Shown here in pieces: positions 21,420 to 32,510 of a DNA stretch of 64,000 nucleotides. Position 1 is the stretch's first letter. Every line of letters starts with the position of its first letter. The notes under the pieces are model-generated. The model was not told where the DNA came from and made no database searches. It was given only the letters and a program-made list of their open reading frames with translations. A program made the position numbers and the translations under genes. The DNA is from Termitomyces sp. T153 (Eukaryota; Basidiomycota; Agaricomycetes; Agaricales; Lyophyllaceae), in assembly GCA_018296165.2 (NCBI GenBank), contig JACKQL020000002.1, positions 868,001-932,000 of the forward strand. The letters are read 5' to 3'.

Positions 21420-22456
21420 TGTCATAACCCATTCCCAGACCTCTAGACCCCTCCCCAGGCCACCCTGCTTTCCCAGAGTTCCTCCCAGCCTTTGTTCACC
21501 CATGGCACCTGTCCTGGCTAACTCTTCTGCTTCCTCAGCAAACCACAATGACCTTCTGGCAAACCCTGACATGTCCCCTGCATGCTCTGTTATTTCTTCT
21601 TCTCCTCCCAAGCCCCCAGGCCCCTCCAACATCTCTCCTGACCCAGGCACACATCACTGACTTGCCTCCACAACCCACACAACCACTCTAGAACTCTCCA
21701 ACAAGTATGGGGCAAACTGTGTTCTCATCAGTTCCCATCAGAATATCACCATGGCCTGCCATCTAATGACACTCATCACTCTGCACAGCTCCAATGAGCC
21801 CCACCATTGCACTCTCAGTCCTGTAGTCAGTATATAAGTCATAGAGTAGCATCCATTATGCTAGTCTTGATATTGCCATCATTCTTCTGTTTTGTTCTGT
21901 ATTTGTTACATCTCCTGGTCTTCTCTCTATTTTTATCTCTAGTCTTGTGTCTTGTCAAATTTATCTCATTCTCATTTCTGTCTTGCCTTAACTCTGTCTT
22001 GTCTTGCCTGTCTCTGTTTCCTTTATTGTTGCCTAAGTCCCTTTCAATTCTAACATCATTACAAACTCTGTGCATACACTTACAACCCTCAAACATTCAT
22101 AACTAACTCTGAACTTGTTCTACAATCAACCCTGGAACCCATCATCATGAATTGATCCCTCATCAAACTCTGGCCCCACTCCCCTCACTTGCATAGCCTC
22201 TGTTTGCCCCACACCTTCAATAATTGCCTTCACACTTATGCTTGAGCCTCCCCCAAGCCCAATCCTTCCTTGTACCTGGTCTTAGACCTCCTTGGACCAC
22301 TCCAGACTTGCTTGAACTGCTTCTCTTGGCCTATTCTTGCAAGTATCTAAAGTCCAGACTACTTCAGAGCACTAGGTTATAAGTGCAGGACATCATGTCC
22401 ACCTAGTAAGGACTCACCCAGTTAAGCTGAGCCCTCATGGTCAGCAGAACCTGACA
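21420..22456 (+). repeat. Solo LTR of family B
   Basis: A 1037-bp LTR from TGTCATAACCCATT to CAGCAGAACCTGACA, flanked by a perfect duplication CTAAC (21415-21419 and 22457-22461). It carries AGTATATAAG (about 21827) and TAGTCTTGATATTGC (about 21862). CpG is nearly absent, so it is old compared with the copies at 57445 and 60316. Confidence 0.9.
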
Positions 22457-22499
22457 CTAACCAGTTAACAGTGTAAGCCTAGACAGCTCCTCCAATAGT

Positions 22500-22610
22500 A
22501 CAGGGGGGCATGGTGGCTCAGCTGCCACCATCATGTCCTTAGGGATAGCCTAAGCATTCCTAAGTGGGACTATGGGGTCATTAGTTCAACTCCTATATGT
22601 GTAATGCAGC
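22500..22610 (+). repeat. Possible tRNA-derived SINE head
   Basis: GGTGGCTCAGCTG resembles a pol III A box and TTAGTTCAACTCC (about 22577) a B box with the CpG of GTTCGA changed to CA. The boxes are about 65 bases apart, longer than in a normal tRNA. No stable cloverleaf was found, so this is at best a SINE head or tRNA relic. Confidence 0.3.
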
Positions 22611-23427
22611 CTTTGGCAGAAAACACTTTAGACACTACATCTGGCTCATTCAACACCACTAAAAACCACTGCCCACACATGATTGACTAGAGAGGCTTTG
22701 TTGTGCAGGCTGCTTTGGAACATACCAATCAACATGTGATGCAAGGAGGCATGGTGACCACCACACTCATGACCAATCAAAAAAGGAGAGGTTTCCCTGG
22801 TATGATGGAATTGGGAGAGGGAACTGGACCAAGTGCCAGGAAAGGGAACTCACTGACCAAGCATGTTATAGCATGGGTAAGCATGATAATAGGGTGTCAA
22901 TATAATATGACTTGGCTGCTGAAGTACTATTGCCCATCAATCAATACTGGCTTTCCCTATGGGTGGGCATATGTGCCCAGCTGATCTGATTTGTCACCAA
23001 ATAAGATTTTGTACTCCAAAAATAGTGTCTGAGCATGGGGAGGGGTTTGTCATGAGATCTTTACTGGGGTTTGGCTAGAGGACCATGAGCTGTAGCAATT
23101 AGCCTCACTGGCCTACACCAAACAAACACTGGCAAGCCATGCTGAGTGTAGCTGGATTTATAAATTGGAAGGGCACATTAGCAGCAGATAAGTGAGGATT
23201 TATAAAGTAGAAAGTAGTATGAATTTTGATGGGATCAAATTGTAATAAAGTAGCTACAAGGTATAACTGGCATACTTAAAAAGGTATCTGGCAGATTACC
23301 TACCAGATGTGTCCATAATTACCACACCTTACTATACTATGAGACCTAGGACACAATTGTTCATGTGTAAAATAAGTCTTGAAGTAAATAAAATGGATCA
23401 TCATCATCCAATAGTACAAATATTTAT
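22611..23427. other. CpG-poor DNA, nothing firmly recognised
   Basis: No protein family or LTR end was recognised. A 93-codon open frame at 22703-22984 has no familiar motif. The stretch ends at the TTTAT target duplication of the copia element. Confidence 0.4.
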
Positions 23428-23705
23428 TAATTGACACAATAACTCAGTCTTGGTGTCAGTGACTGTATTGATGGGCCATATACCTAATTGACATGATAAC
23501 CAAGGTATGTGTTAGCCTGTGTATTGTACTATCAGTGACAGGAGGCATACCTCAGTCTTGGTGTCAACAATTGAGATATGTCCCAAGTTCTGTCTCCAGT
23601 GATATACAGCCAAGTGTACAGTTTTTCCATCTCCCTATATCTGTGCCACACTGTACACATGTCCTGCATGTGTTCCTGACACATACCACAATCTCTTCCC
23701 CAATA
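23428..23705 (-). repeat. Copia 3' LTR
   Basis: The 278-bp copy at the low-coordinate end matches 27535-27812 over its full length with scattered differences. The neighbouring internal bases on the minus strand form a purine run CCAGGGGAG suitable as polypurine tract. Confidence 0.85.
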
Positions 23706-23849
23706 CTCCCCTGGACTCACAGTAGGAGTCATTCCTTGCATAGACATAGTGCTAGGCACAACTTGTGATGTTGAGGCCTCAGCAGTGACTTCATGAACAG
23801 GTCTGCAAGATTGTCAGAGCTTGGTACAAACTCTATTTTGATTCTGCCT

Positions 23850-26800
23850 TCTTCCACTGTGTGTTAGATGTAGTGGTGTCTGACATCAATGTGTTTGACC
23901 CAGTTGTGGTTTTGTTTGTTCTCTGCAATAGAAATTGATCCATTGTTGTCCCCCTTTAAGCTCGCCAGAAGTGGTACTCCAAGGCCAATCTCTAATAGCA
24001 CTGCATGCATCCACTGTATTTGTTTCCCCACTCTTCCTAGTGTGATGTATTCTGCTTTGGTTGTTGATGTAGATACTGTGTCCTGGAACTTTGCACTCCA
24101 ACAGGTTGGGCCCCCTGCTTGGATGTAAAATCCACCTGATACTGACTTCCATATATCAATGTCTGTGGCAAAATCAGAATCATAGTACCCCTCTAGTGTA
24201 TAGTCAGCATATCCCTGGCCACCATATCACAGCTTAAAGTGTATGGTCCCTTTAATATACCTCATCACATAGAGTAACACTTGCCAGTGAGCCTTGCTGG
24301 AGTTGGATATGAATTGGCTAAGAGACATGATTGCAAAAGCTATGTTGGGCCTGGTTCCTATCTGAGCATACATCAGCAATTCCAGCACTTCACCATATGG
24401 CTTATCTCTCATGTAGTTCCATTCTTCATTGTTGCTTGGTGCTTGTGATCAGCTTAGGATGATGCCTGGGGGAAGGGGTGTGTATTTTGGTGTGCAGCTT
24501 GCCATACCATATTTCTTAAGTGTGCACTTTAGGTACTCCTCTTGGTCTAGCATGATGGACTTCTGGCTTCTGTCTCACATGATGCATATTCCCAGAACAA
24601 ACTTGATACCTCCCAAATCTTTGATTTTGTACTTTTCACCAAGTTCCCTCCATGCTTGATTTGCTTCTTCCTTTGATGAAGACATCCCCAATGTGTCATC
24701 TGTGTATGTGCTAGTCACAGTTTTCTCCCCATTTCAGTCCCTCACCCTGACTGATTGGTCCACTTCTGACCTTTTATATCCCAATCTTTTCATGTCTTTG
24801 TCAAGAGTGTACTACCAGTTATTTTCCATGTCCATTGTTCTGTATAGAGCCTTGTCAAGCAATGAAACCAAGCTTTTTCCATCATTTTCCTGAGTTTTGT
24901 CCACACTGCATCCACTCCCCCCAACCTGTCCATCCACTCTCATGTTTGCCTTGTACACCTCATTGTGTCTCACTTCATACTCCTCTGGCTGCTCCATCAG
25001 TATAGGTACCTGTATCAGGGCATTGAGATATGCACTTAGTGTAGTCAATCTGCCACATTTCATAGTCAAGCACCATCCCAACTGCTAGGTTGATCCTCAG
25101 GGACTCATACCTGACTATAGATGCATAGGTTGCAAAGAAATCTACCCCTGGGATCTGTGAGAAGCCCTTTGCTACAAGCCTTGCCTTTCTTCCCACAATT
25201 TTGCCATCTGCATTGTACTTGAGTGCAAAAGTCCACCAATTCTTCATAGTCCTAGCCCCCACTAGCCTCTCCCACCAGCTGCCATACCTTCCTCTCATAC
25301 ATCCTCCTCATCTCTTCATCCATTGGACCCTTCCATAGATCAGGTTGCCTCATTGCCTCAGAGTAGGACTTTGGGACCCACATCATATCAGGGTCTGCTG
25401 AAGTTGCTGACAATGCCCCAGGCATGTGCATGATAGTCTCTTCCTCACTCTCAGGCTCATCATCCTCCTAGTTAGATGGGTTTTTGCCATGTGGTGTAGG
25501 TGGCTCTTGCCTTGCTGCTATGCAAGCTGACTGACATGGCTCATTCTGTGGCAGTGTGGTTGCAGTCTCAGGTGCCACTACATTCTCAATCTGGGGACCA
25601 GAACCACTATCAGGTTGACTCCCACTCCCTTCCATAGTAAGTACATCCATTATGTCAAACAGGTCAGCAGCAGTACCACTACAATCATCTGGCAGGGTGC
25701 AATGGCCCATGCCCTCCTCAAAAATGACATCACAGGACTGGAAAATCTGCCCTGTGGGATGTTCCAGCAGCTTGTAGTCACTCCAGCCAAAGTATTCCAC
25801 CAGAACTGCCTTCACTGATCTTGCATCCAGCTTGCTGCCACCATCCTCTTTGGAGATCTTTGTGTATGCCATGCAACCAAAAGGCTAGAGGTAAGTGACA
25901 TCTGGCTTTGTGCCTGTCCAGATCTCATGTAGAGTCTTCCCAGGGTGCCTGGAGCTTGGGACCAGATCGAGTATGTGGATTGCAGTTGACATTGCCTCAC
26001 TCCAGTAGTGTGCCAGGAGGTGTGAGTCACTCAGCATACTTCTGGCAAGATCAAGGATTGTTCAGTTCCTCCTCTCAACCACACTGTTTGCTGATGATGA
26101 GTGCAGGGCTGTAGTGTCATAAATAATGCCCCATTTCTTGCAGTATGCATCCCACAGTTCATTCCAGAACTCAGTTCCATCATCAGTTCTGATACACTTG
26201 ATCCATCAACCCCACTGAGTCTTTGCCCAAATGTCAAAAGTCTCTAAGCACACCAATGTTGTCTCAGCAGCCTTGTTGGGTAGGTACCAGGCATCACACT
26301 CTACACCACCCTGATCAACTGCCACAAGCATCAGAGTCCTCCCTTCCATAGTCTGCACATGAGCTGGTCCCCACAGATTAAAAGCCACATATTGATATGG
26401 GGTGCTCTTAGGAACCACCTTAGCATTAAAAGGTCAGCATGCATGCTTCCCTAGGATACAATCCTCACATCGCCCCTTGACAGATGTTTTTGTGACCATG
26501 AGGCCAGTCACCATGCCCTTCTGAGCCATGTCACAAATTGTGCTCTCCCCAATATGTCCTAGCCACTGATGCCATGTCTCCAAGTCAGTGGGGTGATGCA
26601 ACAAGCATGTTGCTAGGGCAGTGGGCAGGTCTGCAACCTCCATAACAAACATGGTACCAGCCATCAAGCAAGTAAGGAATGGAATGCTATCAGATGTGCA
26701 CATTCTTGCTCCACTGTCTCTAAGGATTATTCTGACTCCCTTCCTCACCAAGCAACCAAGGGACACCAGATTATGTGACAGGTCTGGGGCATGGAGGGCA

Positions 26801-27445
26801 TTCTCAAGCATTAACTCCACTAGTTGATTGCCCACACAAACCCATTTCTGAACATGACCACATCCAATAATCCTGAATGACTTGCCCCCTGCAGAGACTC
26901 TTGTACTGTTGCCAGGTGTTGATGGCCTATAAGTCACAAAGTCACTGGAATTTTCTGTCATCAATGCCTGCACCCTGGTCATTTGCCTTGGACCAGGCCA
27001 TGCATATGGCCCTGAAGTGGCTCTTGATGCTCATACTATCAGAATATTTGATGGAGCTCAACTCCTTCTTGGCATGAAGTAACCTCAGGTCCATCCTAGC
27101 ATCATGTAAAGCTGTGAGGGACCCCTACACATCAGCTGCTTTGCCATCTATTCTGACTCCAGCACCAATAGGGTTGACCACATTCAGGATAATCATGCTC
27201 CAAGCATATGCATCTCGCTGCAGCTATTTGTCAAGGTAAGGATCAGGTGAGCCCCACCATGATGTTGTGAGAGCACTGCTCTTTTGGGTGGGCTGGGTGG
27301 GATGTCCAATGCTCCCATCCAGGTAGCCCAGCAACCTGCATCTGTGGGCTGCTTCAGTTATAGTGGTCTTGAATGTGGTCCAGTTGGAGTTGTCAAATTT
27401 TTTGTCCACCTGTAGCAGGAATAGGTTTGTGTTTTGAGACATCTT
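23850..27445 (-). pseudogene. Copia gag-pol remnant
   Basis: From high coordinate down: Gag start MSQNTNLFLLQVDKKFDNSNW with FKTTITEAAHRCRLLGYLDG (27280-27442); protease/pre-integrase parts (LFVMEVADLPTAL, LETWHQWLGHIGESTICDMA, CEDCILGKHAC, 26434-26700); integrase (TLMLVAVDQGG, CIRTDDGTEFWNELWD, SSANSVVERRN, 26050-26400); variable linker (25468-25872); RT with GRFL-type motifs and YTDDTLG (about 24690-24715) in place of YVDD; RNase H (GYYDSDFATDIDIWKSVSG, STTKAEYITLG, about 24030-24220, and NLADLFMKSL near 23800). Multiple stops make it inactive. Confidence 0.85.
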
Positions 27446-27520
27446 GTCTTTGAGGGGTCAGGAGTCATCCAAGGTCAATGAAGAAAATATTCAGTGAGTC
27501 ATACACACTACTGAGTAGCA

Positions 27521-27534
27521 CAGGGCCAATAACC
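27521..27534 (-). promoter_or_regulatory. Copia primer binding site (initiator Met tRNA half-molecule type)
   Basis: Immediately after the 5' LTR the minus strand reads GGTTATTGGCCCTG. The complement of the eukaryotic initiator tRNA anticodon arm is GGTTATGAGCCCTG, 12 of 14 identical. Drosophila copia and yeast Ty5 use this internal tRNA region as primer. Confidence 0.6.
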
Positions 27535-27812
27535 TAATTGACATGATAATTCAGTCTTGGTGTCAACAACTGTATTGATGGGCTATATACCTAATTAACA
27601 CAATAACTAAGGTATGTGTTAGCCTGTGTATTGTACTATCAGTGACAGGGGGCATACCTCAGTCCTGGAGTCAACAACTAAGATATGTCCCAAGTTCTGT
27701 CTCTGGTAATATACAGCCAAGTGTACAGTTTTTCCATCTCCCTATATCTGTGCTGCACTGTACACATGTCCTGCACACATTCCTGACATGTACTGCAATC
27801 TCCTCCCCAATA
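27535..27812 (-). repeat. Copia 5' LTR
   Basis: A 278-bp LTR, same length as the 3' copy, flanked on its outer side by the TTTAT target duplication at 27813-27817. Confidence 0.85.
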
Positions 27813-27835
27813 TTTATTATTCTTAAGTTGTTATA

Positions 27836-27925
27836 CCATAAGGTCTACCATGGTATACTGGTTATAGTGTCTATTCTATGTATGTTATATGCTTACAAGA
27901 AGTTGTGGGTTTAATTTTTGTCTGT
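27836..27925 (+). repeat. Possible tRNA-like relic
   Basis: TGGTATACTGGTTATAGTG resembles the D-arm/A-box part of a tRNA, and GTGGGTTTAATTTTT (about 27905) could be a decayed B box in which CpG was lost. Spacing is about 50 bases. Arms do not pair well, so this is likely a SINE or tRNA pseudogene. Confidence 0.3.
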
Positions 27926-28364
27926 CAACCAACTCTAGCACTGATAATAGATTATTTGTCTCAAGTTTGTGCCTTTGGAAATTACAGATAATGATGCATT
28001 ACAAATTAATGCTTTTATCAGACATGGCCTAGTATAATGGAGCACCTGTTATGTGCCCAACTACAAACATTATATGTCATGTAGTTTATAATTATATTAT
28101 TATCATCAGGTAGCATCACATGATGCTACTTAGAGATACTATTTCTGTAATTATGTAAGGCAGTGCCTTACTTCATACTTTGAGACAGAATTGACTGATT
28201 TTGATTTACAGAGCATGAACTGTAAGCTGTGCAACCCATAACAGAAATGTTACATTTTTTAAATCAAACAAGCATTTGCAAAGCAGAAGCCAAACTTTTA
28301 AAAAAGAAGTTCACTGCCACTAGTTACAATCAGAACAAAAAAAATTTAATGTTCACCTTCCTCA

Positions 28365-30020
28365 ATGGGCACTGTGGTGACCATGGAAGGTCATGGGTTT
28401 GGGCCTAGGTTCAAACCAGAGTTCAATGGAGCATTGCAGAGTGCTCCACATGAACCCTCAGATCTTGCCACATCACACCATAGCATGAGGAGAGAGAGTG
28501 GTGTGATTTCAGGAGGGCTGTCAGCAGCTACTCCCATTCAACCACCCCTGAGTAGTCAGACTAGCATCACAACTGAGGGCACTTGAGTGCCCTCTAGTCA
28601 ATTGTACCCAAAAGTAGAACTGGAGAATGTAGTGGTGACAGTGAGCAAAGGGAAAACCCAATTGTATGTGCCTACAGTGTTACAAGTGGAAGGTCTGAGA
28701 TCCTTCCCAGAGGACACAGGAGCTCAGCATGACTCCTCTCTGGTAGTGAAGATGAACCTCACAGAGTACATGGCCCTATATGATTACAAGCTGGACCCAC
28801 ACTGAGCCTGCACACAGCAGGACCATCAGTGTTTATCAAGACTATGCCAGAAGATGTTGGAGACACCTCAAATATGGATGGTGAAGCACACCCTGATGAC
28901 ATTCTCCACAGGAGGGTCCTGGTGTTCTGGCAGGGTCAAGTTGAGATTCCTAAGGCCTCAACACAGCAATGTTTAGCTGCTAGAGTTGCTAAGCATATAG
29001 CAATCCAGTGGTCACTGGGTGAAGGAATAATCCCACCAACCTGGTAAAGTTCATGGTAGCACAGGAGATAACAGATTACCTCCAGTGGAAGAAGCTATGT
29101 GGATCCTAGGCATCATCTGTAATGCCTTTGCTGTTTGTAGGTGGGGATATCTTACCCTTACTGTCACCAGTCAACAAAGCATTGACCCTACTCCAGGTGC
29201 CACAACAGCCTGGCAAAACACTGCATGATTATGCTGTGAGGTAGGCTGCTGTAGACTGTCAGAGACAGGCTATGCTGGGTATGATTGGAGAAACCAACCT
29301 AGCCTTGACAGAGGCAGGGTCAACCAGTCAAACAGCCTGTGGTGCAATGTAGACCCACTGGGTCTATGTGGAGAGTGATGATCTGGGAAGACAGAATTGC
29401 ATTGCAGTGATTCTGCAATGGTGACATGGAGGACTTTGGACAGTCCTATGTTGATGATCAAGAAGTGGCATTCCAAGGGAACACTGCCTATGATGCTTGG
29501 CCAGAAGGGTACATTCCACCTTACCAGACCAGGCCAATAAAGATGGAGGAGCAAGATCCTTGCTCCCCAATGGTAGATGTATGTGATGGGACAAGAAGTA
29601 GCCCTGCAGTGCATCAGCAGCAGACCAAGCAGGGAGGGAGTCACCTTACAAGCTGGTCTGGCTACCCTATAGGGGGTGGAGGAGACCTGGGATGGGATTC
29701 ACCTGGAAGCAAGTCTGCTTCCACTACCAGACAATGCTCAATCATTTAAGGGCAGTGATGGAACAAATGCTTGTGGTCCATCTGGCAATCCCAGGGGGGC
29801 TCAAGCCTAGGAGGAGTGATCCATAGAAGACAATCACTCCATATGCTGGGTCTGCCAAGTTCAGTTAAGGAAAAGGGTGAAGTTGACCCATGGGTGACTG
29901 ACAACAAGGCTTGGTGCAGAGGCAGAGATCACAGGTGCTGGTGTAAGTGTCAATGTACTAGGATATCTGAGACCAGCAATAGTCTCAGGACACCAACTCC
30001 AGAGTCTTCCACCTGATAGG
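28365..30020 (+). pseudogene. Gag-like or unknown retroelement coding remnant
   Basis: Three plus-strand open stretches (28365-28586, 28587-28805, 28829-29047) follow each other with short interruptions and continue as broken frames to about 30020. Readable parts are LENVVVTVSKGKTQLYVPTV, DDILHRRVLVFWQGQVEIPK, AARVAKHIAIQWSLGEGIIP and then VNKALTLLQVPQQPGKTLHDYAVR with MIGETNLALTEAGS. The TLHDYA.R block is reminiscent of retroelement Gag. No zinc knuckle, protease or RT was seen with it. The family is not recognised. Confidence 0.4.
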
Positions 30021-30179
30021 ATGATTAATCATTCAGGAGTCATAGTGCTGCTCTACAATATGCCAACAGAGTTCTGGGATGTTGGACACATAAATGAGTT
30101 CTAAGAAGGTCAAAAGTCCATCCTGGAGGTCCCACTCATTTGCATGTACTGATTTCACTCCACTGGCATGTCAGGCTTG

Positions 30180-32510
30180 AAGGGCCTGGCCCATGACATC
30201 CTCCTGCACACCCTCCCAGTTTCCCTGTCAGATGTCCTTAAGAATATTTGCCTCATTCCCTTGGAACACAATCCCTTCTAGAGTGTGGATGGAAAAAAGC
30301 TCAGGCTTGAGGATGACAATGTTGTCATTATTACCTGCTCTAGTGCCATAATCAGCTCTTCTGGACAGTGCATCTGGTTTGCTCATGCTCTGGTCAGGTT
30401 TGTGATGCAGCAAGAAGTCAAAGTTGGCCAAATACAGGGACCATCAAGCTTGGCATCAATTTAACTTCTTTTCTATACAGAAGTACTTGATATTCTTGTG
30501 ATTTGTCCAAACTTCAAACTTGTGCTCAACAAAATGCTGCCATTCTTTGAAGGACCAAAGAATGGCAAGCATCTCCTTGTCATGGATTTCATACTTCTGT
30601 TCTACTTCATTGTGGCTTTTCAGTAGAAAGCTACCAGATGCAACTTGGCATCCTCCTTTGACTACTAGATAGGAGAGCACTGCTCCTGTGGCAAAGTCAG
30701 AGCTATCAGCTTCAACACAGAAGGGAGAGCCATCATCAGGAAGTAGGAGGACTGGTTCAGAGGTAACAGCTTGCTTGAGGGCATCCAAGGCAGCTTGCTG
30801 CAAGGACTCCCATTTCCATGCTGTGTCCTTGACAGGGAGGTCAAAGAGGGGGTGTGCATGGCAAGAGAAATCCTGAATAAACCTCTTGTAGAAGTTGACA
30901 AAGTCTAAAAAGGCCTGGACTTCTTTTTTGGCTCTTGCCACTCTGCTATACCTCCCACCCTGACTAGGTCCATCTCAGCCATTCCATGGGAGATAATCAG
31001 GTCTAGGTACTCAACCTTGCTCTGCTCAAACTTGCACTTCTCAGGCTTAAAGTAGAACTTGTATTGGCAGAGGGATTCCAAGACAATGCACATGATCCAA
31101 TGCAAGGTCTTGGTGTAAATGAGAATATTGTCAAGATAAATGCAAACAATGCCTTCTGCAATCAGATCATAGAAGATGTTGTTCATCATTATTGGAAGGT
31201 GACAGGGCTATTAAAACATTACTCAAGGTTCAAAAAGTCTGCAATTACTTCTAAATGCTGCCTTCCACTCATCTCCTTCCTTAATGCACACATTGTTGTA
31301 GACCCAACAGACATCCAACTTGTTAAAGTAGCATGTGCCTTCAAGGTTGTTTACAAGTTCTGAGATGAGGCAGGGAGTAACAGTCCTTCACTATGATTGT
31401 GTTCAACACTCAATAGTCCTGAACCAGACAAAGAGACCCATCCTTTTTTTAATGAAAAAGACTGAGGAAGCTATTGGGGGCTTGGAGAATTGTGTTCAGC
31501 TGAAGCTAAGATTCTTCTGCAGGAAGAAAAAGGATGAGTCTCTCTGTCTGATTCAGAACTATTAATGCATCCTGCTCATCCTGCTCACAAGGCTGCACTG
31601 GGTAGCAGCTCAATTGCATAGGGACAAACCAAAAAGTCATGAAGATGATGAGGAACCATGCTATAGAAGTGCTTGGGCTGAGAGTTTGCCAAAAATGCCT
31701 CAGCCAGTCATTGAGAAGTTATCTGACTGACATGGATCTCACCACTGTAGGAGGGGGGTAGGACATTGTAGCATGGATCCTATCACCTACCTCAATGGTC
31801 TTGTCTGAAGAATCAGGGTCTGGGACACTGGTAAATTCCCCTTTGCATCCATCTTCCTTCTAGAATTCACACCCAACACCTTAGAAATCCTCATAGAGGG
31901 CCTCCTTATGAGGGAATGCCAGAGGAGAGAGGATTCAAAAGGTCAAGTTCAGCATAAAGGAGATTCCTTATATGACAGGATGCATGGCTCACAGACCTTT
32001 GCTCTATGCTCCTTGCAAGCTTCTTCTGCACAGGTCATGCAACAACAGGGACAGTGACTCATCTTTACCTTGCCCTTTTTCCAGTCAATCTTTGGGTTGT
32101 GGTCATGTAGCCAGGTGAACCCCAAGATCATATTTTGCTTCCCCAAGCTGGTGATGGAAAAAGCAGAACATTCTGAGTGATTCTGGTAGTGAAAAACCAG
32201 ATCAACTACAGAACAGATGAAGCCTGCTTGATTGAGCATGCCATCCAAATTGTAAGTGGAGATTGGACAAGAGAGGGGACAAGTGGTGAAGCAATGTTGT
32301 TGCATGTATCCTGCATCCATGAAAAGGTTGGTCACTCTGCTATCCAGCAGGGTGACAATGCTACAGATCTGCTGATGTCCATTGTCCCAATTTCTACTTG
32401 TAGCTTTCAAGGAGTTGGCAGAAGTGGTGAGATGCATCAAGTTAGTTTCTTGGAGGGAGATGAGGTATTTGGTTTTTCCAATCCTAGCAGTGTTATCTAA
32501 GCAGTCCATC
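30180..32510 (-). pseudogene. Gypsy family A fragment (protease, RT, RNase H)
   Basis: Minus-strand fragment of the same family as 46593-55621. Protease 31949-32509 (LLDSRVTNLFMDAGYMQQHC, where DSGA is changed to DSRV; MILGFTWLHDHNPKIDW). RT from about 31570 to 30905 with VCIYLDNILIYTKTL (YLDD to YLDN). RNase H 30456-30941 (PFCVEADSSDFATGAVLS, KSHNEVEQKYEIHDKEMLAIL). The start of the integrase linker is at 30228-30431. Gag and LTR are lost on one side and integrase on the other. Stops are frequent. Confidence 0.8.

Larger units (their letters stand above)
23428..27812 (-). mobile_element. Complete-structure Ty1/copia retrotransposon (decayed coding)
   Basis: A 4385-bp element on the minus strand with two 278-bp LTRs (23428-23705 and 27535-27812) and a perfect target duplication TTTAT (23423-23427 and 27813-27817). 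The internal region carries, in copia order, gag, pre-integrase zinc region, integrase, RT and RNase H. A primer site beside the 5' LTR resembles the initiator-Met tRNA anticodon arm. The reading frame is broken by many stops. Copia order (integrase before RT) separates it clearly from the gypsy elements. Confidence 0.9.
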
